From NCBI RefSeq assembly GCF_004920405.1, contig NZ_RFLV01000002.1, forward strand, positions 434,001-498,000: 64,000 nucleotides of DNA. Reading direction: 5' to 3'. The notes under the pieces were generated by a model. That model saw nothing but the letters and a program-made list of their open reading frames with translations. It was not told where the DNA came from and made no database searches. This stretch comes from Pseudomonas leptonychotis. GTDB taxonomy: Bacteria > Pseudomonadota > Gammaproteobacteria > Pseudomonadales > Pseudomonadaceae. Position 1 is the first letter of the stretch, and each line of letters starts with the position of its first letter. This document shows, one piece after another, positions 50,538-59,425 of this stretch. Made by a program: the position numbers and the translations under genes.

Positions 50538-50675
50538 CAAGGCGTAAGTGACCCGCCATTCAGTGACTGAATGGCCCGTCTACGTTCACAGTCACCAAGG
50601 CTGCGCGTTATAGTCTGCTTTTAAATACTGAACCCGCGGGTATGGCCCTGCGCGTTACCGTTCGAGGATTTACCG

Positions 50676-51521
50676 ATGAAGTTCGAAGGCACCCAGTCCT
50701 ACGTCGCCACCGACGACCTCAAGCTCGCGGTGAATGCCGCTATTACCTTGGAGCGTCCACTGCTGGTCAAGGGTGAGCCAGGTACCGGTAAAACCATGCT
50801 GGCCGAACAACTGGCGGAGTCCTTCGGGGCGCGCTTGATCACGTGGCACATCAAATCCACCACCAAGGCCCACCAAGGTCTGTACGAGTACGATGCGGTC
50901 AGCCGTCTACGTGACTCGCAGCTGGACAGCGACAAAGTTCACGATGTGCGCAACTACATCAAGAAGGGCAAACTGTGGGAAGCCTTCGAGGCCGAAGAAC
51001 GGGTGATTCTGCTGATCGATGAAATCGACAAAGCTGATATCGAGTTCCCCAACGATTTGCTGCAAGAACTCGACAAGATGGAGTTCTACGTTTACGAGAC
51101 CAACGAGACGATCAAAGCTACCAAACGCCCGATCATCATCATCACCTCGAACAACGAGAAAGAACTGCCGGACGCCTTCCTGCGTCGCTGCTTCTTCCAC
51201 TACATCGCCTTCCCGGATCGCGCGACCTTGCAGAAGATCGTCGATGTGCACTACCCCAACATCAAGAAAGACCTGGTCGCTGAAGCGCTGGATGTGTTCT
51301 TCGATGTACGCAAAGTGCCGGGCCTGAAGAAGAAGCCATCCACCAGCGAACTGGTTGACTGGCTCAAGCTGCTGATGGCCGACAACATCGGCGAAGCCGT
51401 GCTGCGCGAGCGTGACCCCACCAAAGCGATTCCGCCACTGGCCGGCGCGCTGGTGAAGAACGAGCAGGATGTACAACTACTTGAGCGTTTGGCCTTTATG
51501 AGCCGCCGCGCGGGCCGTTAA
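50676..51521 (+). CDS. MoxR-family AAA ATPase
   Basis: This 281-residue ATPase has Walker A GEPGTGKTM at about 33-41, Walker B VILLIDEIDKAD at about 109-120, sensor-1 ITSNNEKELPD and an arginine region DAFLRRCFF. MoxR proteins work with VWA-domain partners as chaperones in assembling metal enzymes or complexes. The VWA partner is two genes downstream. The ATG has GAGGA ten bases upstream. A hairpin follows the stop. Confidence 0.93.
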   Translation: MKFEGTQSYVATDDLKLAVNAAITLERPLLVKGEPGTGKTMLAEQLAESFGARLITWHIKSTTKAHQGLYEYDAVSRLRDSQLDSDKVHDVRNYIKKGKLWEAFEAEERVILLIDEIDKADIEFPNDLLQELDKMEFYVYETNETIKATKRPIIIITSNNEKELPDAFLRRCFFHYIAFPDRATLQKIVDVHYPNIKKDLVAEALDVFFDVRKVPGLKKKPSTSELVDWLKLLMADNIGEAVLRERDPTKAIPPLAGALVKNEQDVQLLERLAFMSRRAGR

Positions 51522-51527
51522 ATTATT

Positions 51528-51550
51528 GAAGGGCGATTCAATCGCCCTTC
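51528..51550 (+). terminator. Hairpin after MoxR gene
   Basis: GAAGGGCGAT-TCA-ATCGCCCTTC is a perfect ten-pair stem directly after the ATPase gene but lacks a T-tract. It may attenuate transcription or stabilise the 3' end within the cluster rather than terminate fully. Confidence 0.5.
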
Positions 51551-51588
51551 CCTGTAACGCTAAGCCGGCAAGCTGCCTTAGGCCTTTT

Positions 51589-52059
51589 ATGATCACTGCA
51601 CAGCACATTCTGCAACGGCATAACCTGCCCGCTAACTACCTCTACCTGTTGGAGCTGATTCCGCTCATTGAAATGGTTTGGGTGGACGGTAAAAACCAGC
51701 ACCAAGAAATCCTCATCCTGCAGGAATTTACAGTTAAGCACTTGGCCATGCTTAGTCGGGATGCAGGTGGGCTGGAGGTCATTTCGGTTGCAGAAGCCAA
51801 TCGGTTTGTTGATTTCTTTCTCACCCACCGACCTGATCCAAGTTTGCTGGCTGAGCTGAAAGAGCTGGCCTTCGAGCGCCTGCAAGCGCGGGCTGATAAA
51901 CAGCATAATCAAACGATTATTGCCCACTGCATGGATATCGCGGCTGCCTGTGTATTGGAATACCCCTACCACGCCAGTGAGCGTATACGGGTCGAAGAGA
52001 AAGCTTTGCTGCAAGAAATTATCGCGGCCCTTGATCTACCCGAAAGCCAGGCGGATTAA
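51589..52059 (+). CDS. Small helical TerB-like protein of unknown function
   Basis: This 156-residue, mostly helical cytoplasmic protein has an acidic, leucine-rich N-terminus (YLYLLELIPLIEMVWVDG, VWVDGKNQHQE). The pattern resembles TerB-like helical domains, which carry D/E residues for metal contact. The assignment is tentative. The start at 51589 was chosen because the longer frame from 51526 runs through the intergenic hairpin. Position between the MoxR ATPase and its VWA partner suggests a shared role. Confidence 0.65.
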   Translation: MITAQHILQRHNLPANYLYLLELIPLIEMVWVDGKNQHQEILILQEFTVKHLAMLSRDAGGLEVISVAEANRFVDFFLTHRPDPSLLAELKELAFERLQARADKQHNQTIIAHCMDIAAACVLEYPYHASERIRVEEKALLQEIIAALDLPESQAD

Positions 52060-52191
52060 GCCACCTGCAAGCTGGTCTTCGATACGACCAACACAGTGCG
52101 CCACTTTTGCGGCGCTAACCGTGAATACCTCAATCGGTTGCCTAGCGTTAAGCGCTGCACTCAGCCGATTAACAATTGTGAGGGCACAGCC

Positions 52192-53370
52192 ATGTTGCTC
52201 AACCTGTTTAACGAAATGCGCGCCGCCAAGGTGCCGGTGTCGGTGCGTGAGTTGCTCGACCTGATCAACGCGTTGAAGCACAACGTAGTGTTCGCCGACA
52301 TGGACGAGTTCTATTTCCTTTCGCGCACCATATTGGTCAAGGACGAGCGCCACTTCGACAAGTTCGACCGCGCGTTTGGGGCCTACTTCAAGGGCCTGGA
52401 AAACCTAAACCAGCACATCGAGGCACTGATCCCCGATGAGTGGCTGCGCAAGGAGTTCGAGCGTTCACTGACCGATGAAGAGCGCGCCAAGATCGAGTCC
52501 TTGGGCGGCCTGGACAAGCTGATTGAAGAGTTCAAGAAACGTCTCGAAGAGCAAAAAGAGCGCCACGAGGGCGGCAACAAATGGATCGGCACCGGCGGCA
52601 CCAGCCCATTCGGCTCCGGCGGTTTCAACCCGGAAGGTATCCGCGTCGGCGATGCAGGTAAGCGCCAGGGCAAGGCAGTTAAAGTCTGGGACCAACGTGA
52701 GTACAAGAACCTCGACGATCAGGTCGAGCTGGGCACGCGCAATATCAAGGTGGCCCTGCGTCGCCTACGCAAATTCGCTCGCCAAGGCGCCGAGGACGAA
52801 CTTGACCTCAGCGGCACCATCGACCACACCGCCAAAGACGGTGGTCTGCTGAATATCCAGATGCGCCCCGAACGGCGCAACGCGGTGAAGCTGCTGATTC
52901 TATTCGACATCGGCGGCTCGATGGACGCCCACGTTAAGGTCTGCGAAGAGTTGTTCAGCGCCTGCAAGACCGAGTTCAAGCACATGGAGTATTTCTACTT
53001 CCATAACTGCGTGTACGAATCGGTGTGGAAGAACAACCTGCGTCGCACCTCGGAGCGCTTCTCTACCCAGGATCTGCTGCACAAGTACGGCGCCGATTAC
53101 AAAGTGGTCTTCGTCGGTGATGCCGCGATGGCGCCTTACGAAATCACCCAGGCCGGTGGCAGCGTCGAGCATTGGAACGAGGAGCCGGGCTACGTCTGGA
53201 TCAAGCGTTTTATGGAGAAGTACAAGAAGCTTATCTGGATCAATCCCTACCCAAAGGACACCTGGAACTACACAGCATCGACCAACATCATGCGCGAGTT
53301 GCTGGATGATCAAATGCATCCACTGACCCTGCAAGGTCTGGAAGACGGCATGCGATTCTTGTCCAAATAA
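52192..53370 (+). CDS. VWA-domain (CoxE-like) protein
   Basis: This 392-residue protein begins MLLNLFNEMRAAKVPVSVRELLDLI. It has a charged coiled region at about 105-160 with a glycine-rich stretch (GTGGTSPFGSGGF), and a C-terminal von Willebrand A-like domain with a MIDAS variant LFDIGGSMDAHV (DxGxS). CoxE/VWA proteins partner with MoxR ATPases. The ATG at 52192 follows GTGAGGG; the track-like longer frame from 52096 has no ribosome site. A strong terminator follows. Confidence 0.9.
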   Translation: MLLNLFNEMRAAKVPVSVRELLDLINALKHNVVFADMDEFYFLSRTILVKDERHFDKFDRAFGAYFKGLENLNQHIEALIPDEWLRKEFERSLTDEERAKIESLGGLDKLIEEFKKRLEEQKERHEGGNKWIGTGGTSPFGSGGFNPEGIRVGDAGKRQGKAVKVWDQREYKNLDDQVELGTRNIKVALRRLRKFARQGAEDELDLSGTIDHTAKDGGLLNIQMRPERRNAVKLLILFDIGGSMDAHVKVCEELFSACKTEFKHMEYFYFHNCVYESVWKNNLRRTSERFSTQDLLHKYGADYKVVFVGDAAMAPYEITQAGGSVEHWNEEPGYVWIKRFMEKYKKLIWINPYPKDTWNYTASTNIMRELLDDQMHPLTLQGLEDGMRFLSK

Positions 53371-53380
53371 CGCCCCGCAA

Positions 53381-53414
53381 AACAGAAAAGGCCCGAAAGG
53401 GCCTTTTCTGTTTA
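53381..53414. terminator. Bidirectional terminator after VWA gene
   Basis: AACAGAAAAGGCCC-GAAA-GGGCCTTTTCTGTT is a long perfect stem with A/T tracts inside the arms. It separates the VWA gene from the convergent DUF2167 gene. Confidence 0.88.
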
Positions 53415-53427
53415 GGCAATACAAGCG

Positions 53428-54447
53428 CTAAGGTTTATCGCCATCAGTCTTGTTCATGTCCAGTACTGTCTGGGCAGGCGGTACTGCTGCAGGCTCAACC
53501 GGCTTTGTCGTTGGCGCATTCTGAACCTTAGCCTTGCGAGCACTGCTGATGCGACGGAACAACCAGCCAAATACCAGCACGGGCACAATCCATAATTTCT
53601 TCAGCAATAAGAGTGCTGCTGCCAGCAGCCCTGCCTTGGCGGCCAACTTGCCCGCAATCAGTGCGCCAATACCGTAAGCCGCTACCTCATCGATATCAGG
53701 GTCAAATTCTGCATAGCGTTGACCTTGGTTGAATTCGGTCATGGCCAGTACTACCGGCACCTGCTGCTCAATTTCGGCCAGTTGGTTCATCCCCGCGATA
53801 AAGTTCAGCACGAGCACGCCTTTGCGCCCCAGCACACGGATGTTGTAGTTGAGCACTTCATCGGTCTCGCCAAACTTCAGCTCTTTGGCCCAATGTAATT
53901 TTTTACCTTGGGCGTCATAACGTGGCGCCGCAGCCCAACCAACCAGTTGCACGGGCTCATAACCGTTTTCCGCACGCCAGGCGTTGCTCTCAAGCGTTTC
54001 CTGCTGCAAGTCTTGCAACATGGCTTGGTAATCAATGTCAGCGGCGTCTTCGTCGGATACATAACCATTGGCTTCATACTCAACGGTAACTGCCCACGAC
54101 TCTTCGGCCAGTGGCGAGATGCCTGCTGGCAGGATCATGCCCAACGGAAGCTCGTTATCCGGTGGATTACCCCAGATATCGACCAGTACCCGCTCGGCAT
54201 CCTCACCTTTCAAAAATACCAACGAATCAGGCAGATCAAGCGTGGCCAACTGATCACCGAGCACCACTTTGCCGGTTTGAAAGTTCAGACTGGCGATCAG
54301 TTCTTCGGCATTTATTTCGCCGGCTTCGTCTTCTGTGAGCACTTCAGTGACGTCGGCAGCGGTGTTCTGCTCATCAACAGCCTGGGCGGCTTGTGCAGGT
54401 AGGGTGGCCGCCAAGAGGGCAGCCAGGATCAGTTCCTTGATCAGCAT
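53428..54447 (-). CDS. DUF2167 membrane protein
   Basis: This 339-residue protein has a signal peptide (to about AQAAQA) and an acidic extracytoplasmic region with WGNPPDNELPLGMILP and ESWAVTVEYEANGYVSDEDA, the DUF2167 hallmark. A hydrophobic pair of helices lies near 262-300, and a proline-rich cytoplasmic tail follows. The family function is unknown. The ATG at 54447 has GGAG upstream. Confidence 0.85.
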   Translation of the reverse strand: MLIKELILAALLAATLPAQAAQAVDEQNTAADVTEVLTEDEAGEINAEELIASLNFQTGKVVLGDQLATLDLPDSLVFLKGEDAERVLVDIWGNPPDNELPLGMILPAGISPLAEESWAVTVEYEANGYVSDEDAADIDYQAMLQDLQQETLESNAWRAENGYEPVQLVGWAAAPRYDAQGKKLHWAKELKFGETDEVLNYNIRVLGRKGVLVLNFIAGMNQLAEIEQQVPVVLAMTEFNQGQRYAEFDPDIDEVAAYGIGALIAGKLAAKAGLLAAALLLLKKLWIVPVLVFGWLFRRISSARKAKVQNAPTTKPVEPAAVPPAQTVLDMNKTDGDKP

Positions 54448-54550
54448 GAAAACTCCATGAAACGCTATTTAATTGGCCGGCTAAGCTAGCACGCCAAGCC
54501 AATAAAATCGGCGCCATCATGAAATTTCTTGAAACACCTCACGCCAAAAC

Positions 54551-55075
54551 CTAGCGCCAATGCCGTTGCTGCACCTTTTGACTGCGGCCCGCCCCCAAGA
54601 GCATGCCGACCAGCAATACCAGGCTCTCTAGCAGCCAAGCCAGCAGCAGCGCGCAGGCAATGCCCCAGGCGATGGCTTCGGGGGCCAGCAGTACCTGGTA
54701 ACGGTAAGCGCTGAGGGTTTCTTCCAGCAGCTCATGGTCTGCCGCTGTCGCCAGATGCCAGACCTGACCGTACCAAGGGCCTTGCATGGCCTTGGCTTCA
54801 CGCTCAAGGAATGCCGAACGCTCGACCAAGCTGCCGAGGCTCTGGGCATCACTGCGCATTACCGGGTCAGCGCTGGCTTGATAATGGCCAACCAGGGCGA
54901 CCAGATCACCTTTGAAAAAACGTCGAGCCGTTTCGCGAAAGCCTTTGAGGCCCAGCTCTGCTTCGATGCGATGGGCGTCCACGCGCTTGCTGTAATCATC
55001 AATAAAGCCCGGCACCTGAACGCCAACCAGCAAGCCCAAGGCAAACAAGGCCAAACGCAGATAACTTCTAAACAT
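54551..55075 (-). CDS. DUF2937 membrane protein
   Basis: This 174-residue protein has an N-terminal hydrophobic helix (LRLALFALGLLVGVQVP), a helical extracytoplasmic region (DDYSKRVDAH, GHYQASADP) and a C-terminal transmembrane segment (about 132-160). It matches DUF2937, of unknown function. It stands between DUF2167 and the amidotransferase gene on the same strand. Confidence 0.8.
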   Translation of the reverse strand: MFRSYLRLALFALGLLVGVQVPGFIDDYSKRVDAHRIEAELGLKGFRETARRFFKGDLVALVGHYQASADPVMRSDAQSLGSLVERSAFLEREAKAMQGPWYGQVWHLATAADHELLEETLSAYRYQVLLAPEAIAWGIACALLLAWLLESLVLLVGMLLGAGRSQKVQQRHWR

Positions 55076-55106
55076 TACTCCCCTCCCCCATGAATCATGT
55101 TCTGAT

Positions 55107-55883
55107 TCAACCGCTCACACCATGCGCCACACATTCACCACCACGCCACAAACGCCACTCACCCGGCTGGTAAAGCGTCCAGCTCTCGTTCTCGGTCAGT
55201 GGTTCGGTGGCTATAACACTGACCACGTCATTGGGCGTGGTTTCGGCCTGAAAATCCACCTGCATGTCAGCATCTTTCAAATGCGCCGGGCCAAACGGCG
55301 CGCGTCGAGTGATATGCGCCAGCTTGCTGCTGCAAAAGCTGAACAGCCAGTCGCCATCGCTGAGCAGGCAGTTGAATACACCTTGCTGACGATAGCCGGT
55401 GCAGGCACTGACCAGAGTGGGCAACAACTGCTCCACCGCTACCGGTTCAGGAAAGGCCTGGCGCAGACGATTAAGCAGATCACAAAAAGCCGCTTCGCTG
55501 TCGGTATCACCAATGGGCCGGTAGTTATCCAACTGTGGAGCGAAATCTGCGAGCTGGCCGTTATGTGCAAAGCACCAGTTGCGCCCCCACATCTCGCGCA
55601 CAAAAGGATGGGTATTGGCCAGGCAGACGCGACCAACATTGGCCTGACGGATATGCCCGATCACCACTTCGCTCTTGATCGGGTAGCGCTGCACCAACTG
55701 CGCCACCTCTGACTCGCTGCTGGCGCGCGGGTCCTGAAACACACGCAGGCCACGCCCTTCATAAAAGCCAATACCCCAGCCATCGCGGTGCGGGCCGGTA
55801 CGCCCACCGCGCTGCATCAGGCCGGTAAAACTGAAAACGATATCGGTCGGCACATTGGCGCTCATTCCCAGCAATTCACACAT
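55107..55883 (-). CDS. Class II glutamine amidotransferase (YafJ-like)
   Basis: This 258-residue protein starts MCELLGMSAN, so Cys2 becomes the N-terminal nucleophile after methionine removal, as in Ntn-hydrolase amidotransferases. Further marks are GPHRDGWGIGFYEG, GHIRQANVG, FAHNGQL and GDTDSEAAFC. The acceptor reaction is unknown. The start overlaps the stop of the upstream HIT gene by eight bases (ATGTGTGA), implying coupled translation. Confidence 0.92.
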   Translation of the reverse strand: MCELLGMSANVPTDIVFSFTGLMQRGGRTGPHRDGWGIGFYEGRGLRVFQDPRASSESEVAQLVQRYPIKSEVVIGHIRQANVGRVCLANTHPFVREMWGRNWCFAHNGQLADFAPQLDNYRPIGDTDSEAAFCDLLNRLRQAFPEPVAVEQLLPTLVSACTGYRQQGVFNCLLSDGDWLFSFCSSKLAHITRRAPFGPAHLKDADMQVDFQAETTPNDVVSVIATEPLTENESWTLYQPGEWRLWRGGECVAHGVSG

Positions 55884-56319
55884 CGCTCAAGGCCTCACGC
55901 AGTTGCTGCGCCTCAATTGCTAAGCGCGCCTCGATCCGGTTGCGCGCCAGGGGCAGAAAACGCGTCAGCGCGCGCCACAGCAACTGCATGACATCACCGC
56001 TGCGCCGTGGGATCAGGTGCAGATGCAGGTGCGGCACATGTTGATTGGAGGTCGGCCCATCGTTAATCAGAAAGTTGATGCCCTGCTCACCATAGCCAGC
56101 GGCGCGCAGGGCGGCGGCCATGCGTTGCGCCAGCGGCAACAGTTGATCGGCAGCCACAGCAGAGAGGTCTTTGAGGAACGGCGCATGTTCACGGCTGACA
56201 ATCAGCACATGGGCTGGCCGCAGGGGGAAAATATCCAACAGGACGATGAAGTGCTCATCCTCAAAAATACGCTCGGCCGGCAATTGCTCAGCGGCAATAG
56301 CACAGAACACACACTCCAT
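55876..56319 (-). CDS. HIT-family nucleotide-binding protein
   Basis: This 147-residue protein has CVFCAIAAEQLPAERIFED at the N-terminus and the histidine-triad signature HVPHLHLHLIPR at about 94-105. HIT proteins hydrolyse or transfer nucleotide monophosphates (for example AMP-lysine or Ap4A-type substrates). The substrate here is not defined. It is translationally coupled to the YafJ-like gene. Confidence 0.93.
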   Translation of the reverse strand: MECVFCAIAAEQLPAERIFEDEHFIVLLDIFPLRPAHVLIVSREHAPFLKDLSAVAADQLLPLAQRMAAALRAAGYGEQGINFLINDGPTSNQHVPHLHLHLIPRRSGDVMQLLWRALTRFLPLARNRIEARLAIEAQQLREALSDV

Positions 56320-56405
56320 AACCCCCTCCTTAGTCGATAAGGGTCATGCTGACCGGGTGCGTGCGGCGGTGCAAGGGCAGCGGCGTCAGGCGCCGCTGTT
56401 TTGCG

Positions 56406-56879
56406 TTACAGACGGGGTTCGACACGCAGCCTACGATCACCGCGCGCATCGTAACGGGTATCGCCAAAATCCTGCTCGTCACGCGCCATCATCTCGCGCA
56501 AGGTCGGCTCATCATCGGCAATCGGAGCAGGCCCAGAACGCGCCCGCCACCAGCGCTCCACAGGCCAGCGCACGGCAACAAACAGCAGGTACAAGGCAAA
56601 CATGATCAACCCATACATGCTCAGGTCCGCGACTGCACGCCAAACGTTGTTGCCCACACCCAGTAGCAGATCCATGGTAGTGATGGCGATCGCCGGAGCG
56701 AACTGTTCTTTGCCTGGGTCAACAATGGTCGGGCTGAACAGGAGCGCCAGTACCAGCACACGCAGCGGCTCACGCAGGTAACGCCACATCCAGCTGGTCA
56801 GGCGAAACCACACCAACAGACAACCAAGAGCAGCTACCAGATAGGCGCCCCAGGCAAGCAGGTAGTCGTTTTCAGTCAT
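56406..56879 (-). CDS. Hypothetical membrane protein
   Basis: This 157-residue protein has two or three hydrophobic segments (WGAYLVAALGCLLVWF, LRVLVLALLFSPTIV, LSMYGLIMFALYLLFVAV) and a charged C-terminal tail ending GDTRYDARGDRRLRVEPRL. No named family was recognised, though similar proteins are common in Pseudomonas. The start at 56879 begins MTENDYLLAWG. An ATG at 56900 and a longer frame to 57035 are possible, the latter overlapping the inverted-repeat element and therefore unlikely. Confidence 0.72.
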   Translation of the reverse strand: MTENDYLLAWGAYLVAALGCLLVWFRLTSWMWRYLREPLRVLVLALLFSPTIVDPGKEQFAPAIAITTMDLLLGVGNNVWRAVADLSMYGLIMFALYLLFVAVRWPVERWWRARSGPAPIADDEPTLREMMARDEQDFGDTRYDARGDRRLRVEPRL

Positions 56880-56993
56880 AAAACGCAAAGTCTCTGGCAT
56901 TGAGAGCCGGTTAGCTACGCACGCGCATAAGCGCGCAGATTTCAGCAGCCGACGGGCGAAGTGGCGCTTATGATAACGGCTTTTGCCTGCTTT

Positions 56994-57133
56994 GAACCTG
57001 TTCAAAAGCTCGCGAGCTAGAGACATGCAAGGCAAAAACAGGCGAGGACGCGGAGTTTACAAGTTGTAAATGAGTAGTCCGAGCCTGTTTTTAACGCAGC
57101 AGGGCCGACGCACAGCAGGTTTTGAACAGGTTC
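56994..57133. mobile_element. MITE-like 140-base element with 14-base perfect terminal inverted repeats
   Basis: GAACCTGTTCAAAA (56994-57007) is the exact reverse complement of TTTTGAACAGGTTC (57120-57133). Inside, a further AAAAACAGGC/GCCTGTTTTT pair allows an extended fold. The element carries no protein gene. It looks like a non-autonomous miniature transposable element or a REPIN-type repeat sitting in the gene-free interval before the oligopeptidase gene. Target duplications were not evident. Confidence 0.7.
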
Positions 57134-57176
57134 TTCGGCGTCCCCGCTGTCGTCCGTCATCCACAGGAGTTGTTTC

Positions 57177-59207
57177 ATGTCTCACGCCCCCATCGCCCGC
57201 GTCGATAACGCTGCCGACCCGTACCGCTGGCTGGAAAACCGCGACAGCGCTGAGGTGCTTGATTACCTCAAGGCGGAAAATGCCTACCTGGAGCAGCAGC
57301 TCAGTGAGCAACTGCCGCTGCGCGAAACCTTGTTTGAGGAGATCAAGGCGCGCATCCGCGAGACCGACCTGAGCTTGCCGTCGCCCTGGGGCCCTTATCT
57401 GTATTACCAGCGCACCACTGCTGGCGATGAATACCCACGGCATTATCGCTGCCGCAAACCTGCCGATGGCGCGCTGACTGTCGATGAGGCCAGCGAGCAA
57501 CTGCTGCTGGATCCCAATGCCTTGGCCGATGGCGGCTTTATCTCGCTAGGAGCTTTCAGCATCAGCCCCGACCATCAGCGTCTGGCCTATAGCCTGGACA
57601 CCAGCGGCGAGGAAACCTATCAGCTATTTGTCAAAGAGCTGGCCGACGACAGCCTGATCGAGCTGCCGTTCGAGGAGTGCGACGGCAGCATGACCTGGGC
57701 CAATGACAGCCAGACCCTGTTCTTCGGCGAGCTGGACGACACTCATAGGCCACACAAACTGTATCGCCACCTCCTCGGCACAGATGCTGCCGAACTGGTG
57801 TTCCACGAGGAGGATGGACGCTTCTTCCTCAGCTGCTATCGCAGCAGCTCCGAACGTCAGTTGATTGTGCACCTGGGCAGCAAGACCACCAGCGAAGCCT
57901 GGGTACTGGATGCTGCAACCCCGCAAGCCGCTTTCAGCTGCGTGGCCCCACGCGAAGAAGGCCATGAATATGACGTGGACCACGGCACCCTGAATGGCGA
58001 GTGGAGTTGGCTGATCCGCAGCAACCAGCATGGCATCAACTTCGCCCTGTTCAGTGCCACTGAACAGGCACCGAATCGCCCGCACTGGCAGCTGCTGCGC
58101 GCCCATGACCCGCACGTGATGCTCGATGGCTTCAGCCTCAATCAACAGGCGCTGGTGCTGAGTTTGCGTGAGGGCGGTCTGCCAATCATCGAAGTACAAC
58201 CACAAGGCCAGACAACCTATCGTGTGCAATTGCCGGACGCCGCCTACAGCCTGTATGTGCAAGACAGTCTGGAGTTCGACAGCCCCGCGATTCGCCTGCG
58301 CTATGAGGCGCTCAATCGCCCGGCGCAGGTACGTCAGCTGGAGCTGGCCACGGGCGCGCAGTTGGTGCTCAAACAAACCCCGGTGCTCGGGCCGTTCGAT
58401 GCCGACAGCTATGTTAGCCAGCGCCTGTGGGCCACTGCCGCCGATGGCAGCCTGGTGCCGATCAGCCTGGTGGCTAAACGCGAGGTGCTCGGCACATCTG
58501 CCCCACTCTACTTGTATGGCTATGGCGCCTACGGCGAATGCCTCGACCCTTGGTTCTCCCACGCCCGCCTGTCGTTGCTTGAGCGCGGCTTTGTCTTCGC
58601 CATCGCTCACGTACGTGGCGGCGGTGAACTGGGCGAAGCCTGGTACCGCGCCGGTAAACTGGAGCACAAACAGAACTCGTTCAGCGACTTTATCGCCTGC
58701 GCTGAACACCTGATCGCCACCGGTTACACCCGCGCGCAGCAGTTAGTTATCAGCGGCGGTAGCGCGGGCGGCTTGCTGATGGGCGCGGTGCTCAACCAAC
58801 GTCCTGATCTGTTCGCCGCCGCCATTGCTGAGGTGCCGTTTGTCGATGTACTCAACACCATGCAGAACCCCGATCTGCCACTGACCATTACCGAGTACGA
58901 CGAATGGGGCGACCCCAATCAGTCCGAGGTATTTGAGCGGATTAAAAACTACGCGCCCTACGAAAACGTTCAGGCCCAGGCCTACCCGGCGATTCTCGCG
59001 GTGGCCGGCTACAACGACAGTCGCGTGCAGTACTGGGAAGCAGCCAAGTGGGTGGCCAAGCTGCGCGTGCAGAAAACCGATAACAATTTATTGCTGCTGA
59101 AAACCGAGCTGGACGCCGGCCACGGCGGCATGAGCGGCCGCTACCAAGCTCTCAAGGATGCCGCCCTGGAATACGCCTTTATTCTCAAGGTACTCGGCCT
59201 GATTTGA
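57177..59207 (+). CDS. Oligopeptidase B (S9A prolyl oligopeptidase family)
   Basis: This 676-residue cytoplasmic serine peptidase has an N-terminal propeller of about 400 residues (DPYRWLENRDS at the start). Its C-terminal alpha/beta-hydrolase domain has nucleophile Ser in SGGSAGGLLMG, Asp in GYNDSRVQYWE and His in DAGHGGMSGR. It would cut small peptides after basic residues; acidic pocket residues were not checked. The ATG follows CAGGAG. The gene lies immediately after the MITE-like element. Confidence 0.92.
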   Translation: MSHAPIARVDNAADPYRWLENRDSAEVLDYLKAENAYLEQQLSEQLPLRETLFEEIKARIRETDLSLPSPWGPYLYYQRTTAGDEYPRHYRCRKPADGALTVDEASEQLLLDPNALADGGFISLGAFSISPDHQRLAYSLDTSGEETYQLFVKELADDSLIELPFEECDGSMTWANDSQTLFFGELDDTHRPHKLYRHLLGTDAAELVFHEEDGRFFLSCYRSSSERQLIVHLGSKTTSEAWVLDAATPQAAFSCVAPREEGHEYDVDHGTLNGEWSWLIRSNQHGINFALFSATEQAPNRPHWQLLRAHDPHVMLDGFSLNQQALVLSLREGGLPIIEVQPQGQTTYRVQLPDAAYSLYVQDSLEFDSPAIRLRYEALNRPAQVRQLELATGAQLVLKQTPVLGPFDADSYVSQRLWATAADGSLVPISLVAKREVLGTSAPLYLYGYGAYGECLDPWFSHARLSLLERGFVFAIAHVRGGGELGEAWYRAGKLEHKQNSFSDFIACAEHLIATGYTRAQQLVISGGSAGGLLMGAVLNQRPDLFAAAIAEVPFVDVLNTMQNPDLPLTITEYDEWGDPNQSEVFERIKNYAPYENVQAQAYPAILAVAGYNDSRVQYWEAAKWVAKLRVQKTDNNLLLLKTELDAGHGGMSGRYQALKDAALEYAFILKVLGLI

Positions 59208-59267
59208 GTCCACACCGCCGTTCTTCCGCCCGCTCGTATGCGGGCTAACAGAGCGACGGCAACTCAG

Positions 59268-59310
59268 AGTAATTCGCGCTAAACAACGGACGTTTAGCGC
59301 GAAAATTACT
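59268..59310. repeat. Long imperfect inverted repeat after oligopeptidase gene
   Basis: AGTAATTCGCGCTAAAC (59268-59284) pairs with GTTTAGCGCGAAAATTACT (59292-59310), with a two-base A bulge and a seven-base loop. It could be a strong terminator-like structure or a dispersed repeat. Confidence 0.6.
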
Positions 59311-59425
59311 TGACCGCTCATGCAGATTTAACCTGGCTGACGTGCAAGTTCAGCTAGCCTGAATGGCACGCTGGCGTACTGCCATCTCACCCATTCAACT
59401 GCCTGCTCACCATGGACGGCCTGTG

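Noticed and set aside
56900..57035. Longer start for the hypothetical membrane protein
   Set aside because: It would begin inside the MITE-like inverted repeat and adds a basic, non-conserved stretch.
57624..58709. 361-codon minus-strand frame inside the oligopeptidase B gene
   Set aside because: Shadow of a confidently assigned peptidase gene.
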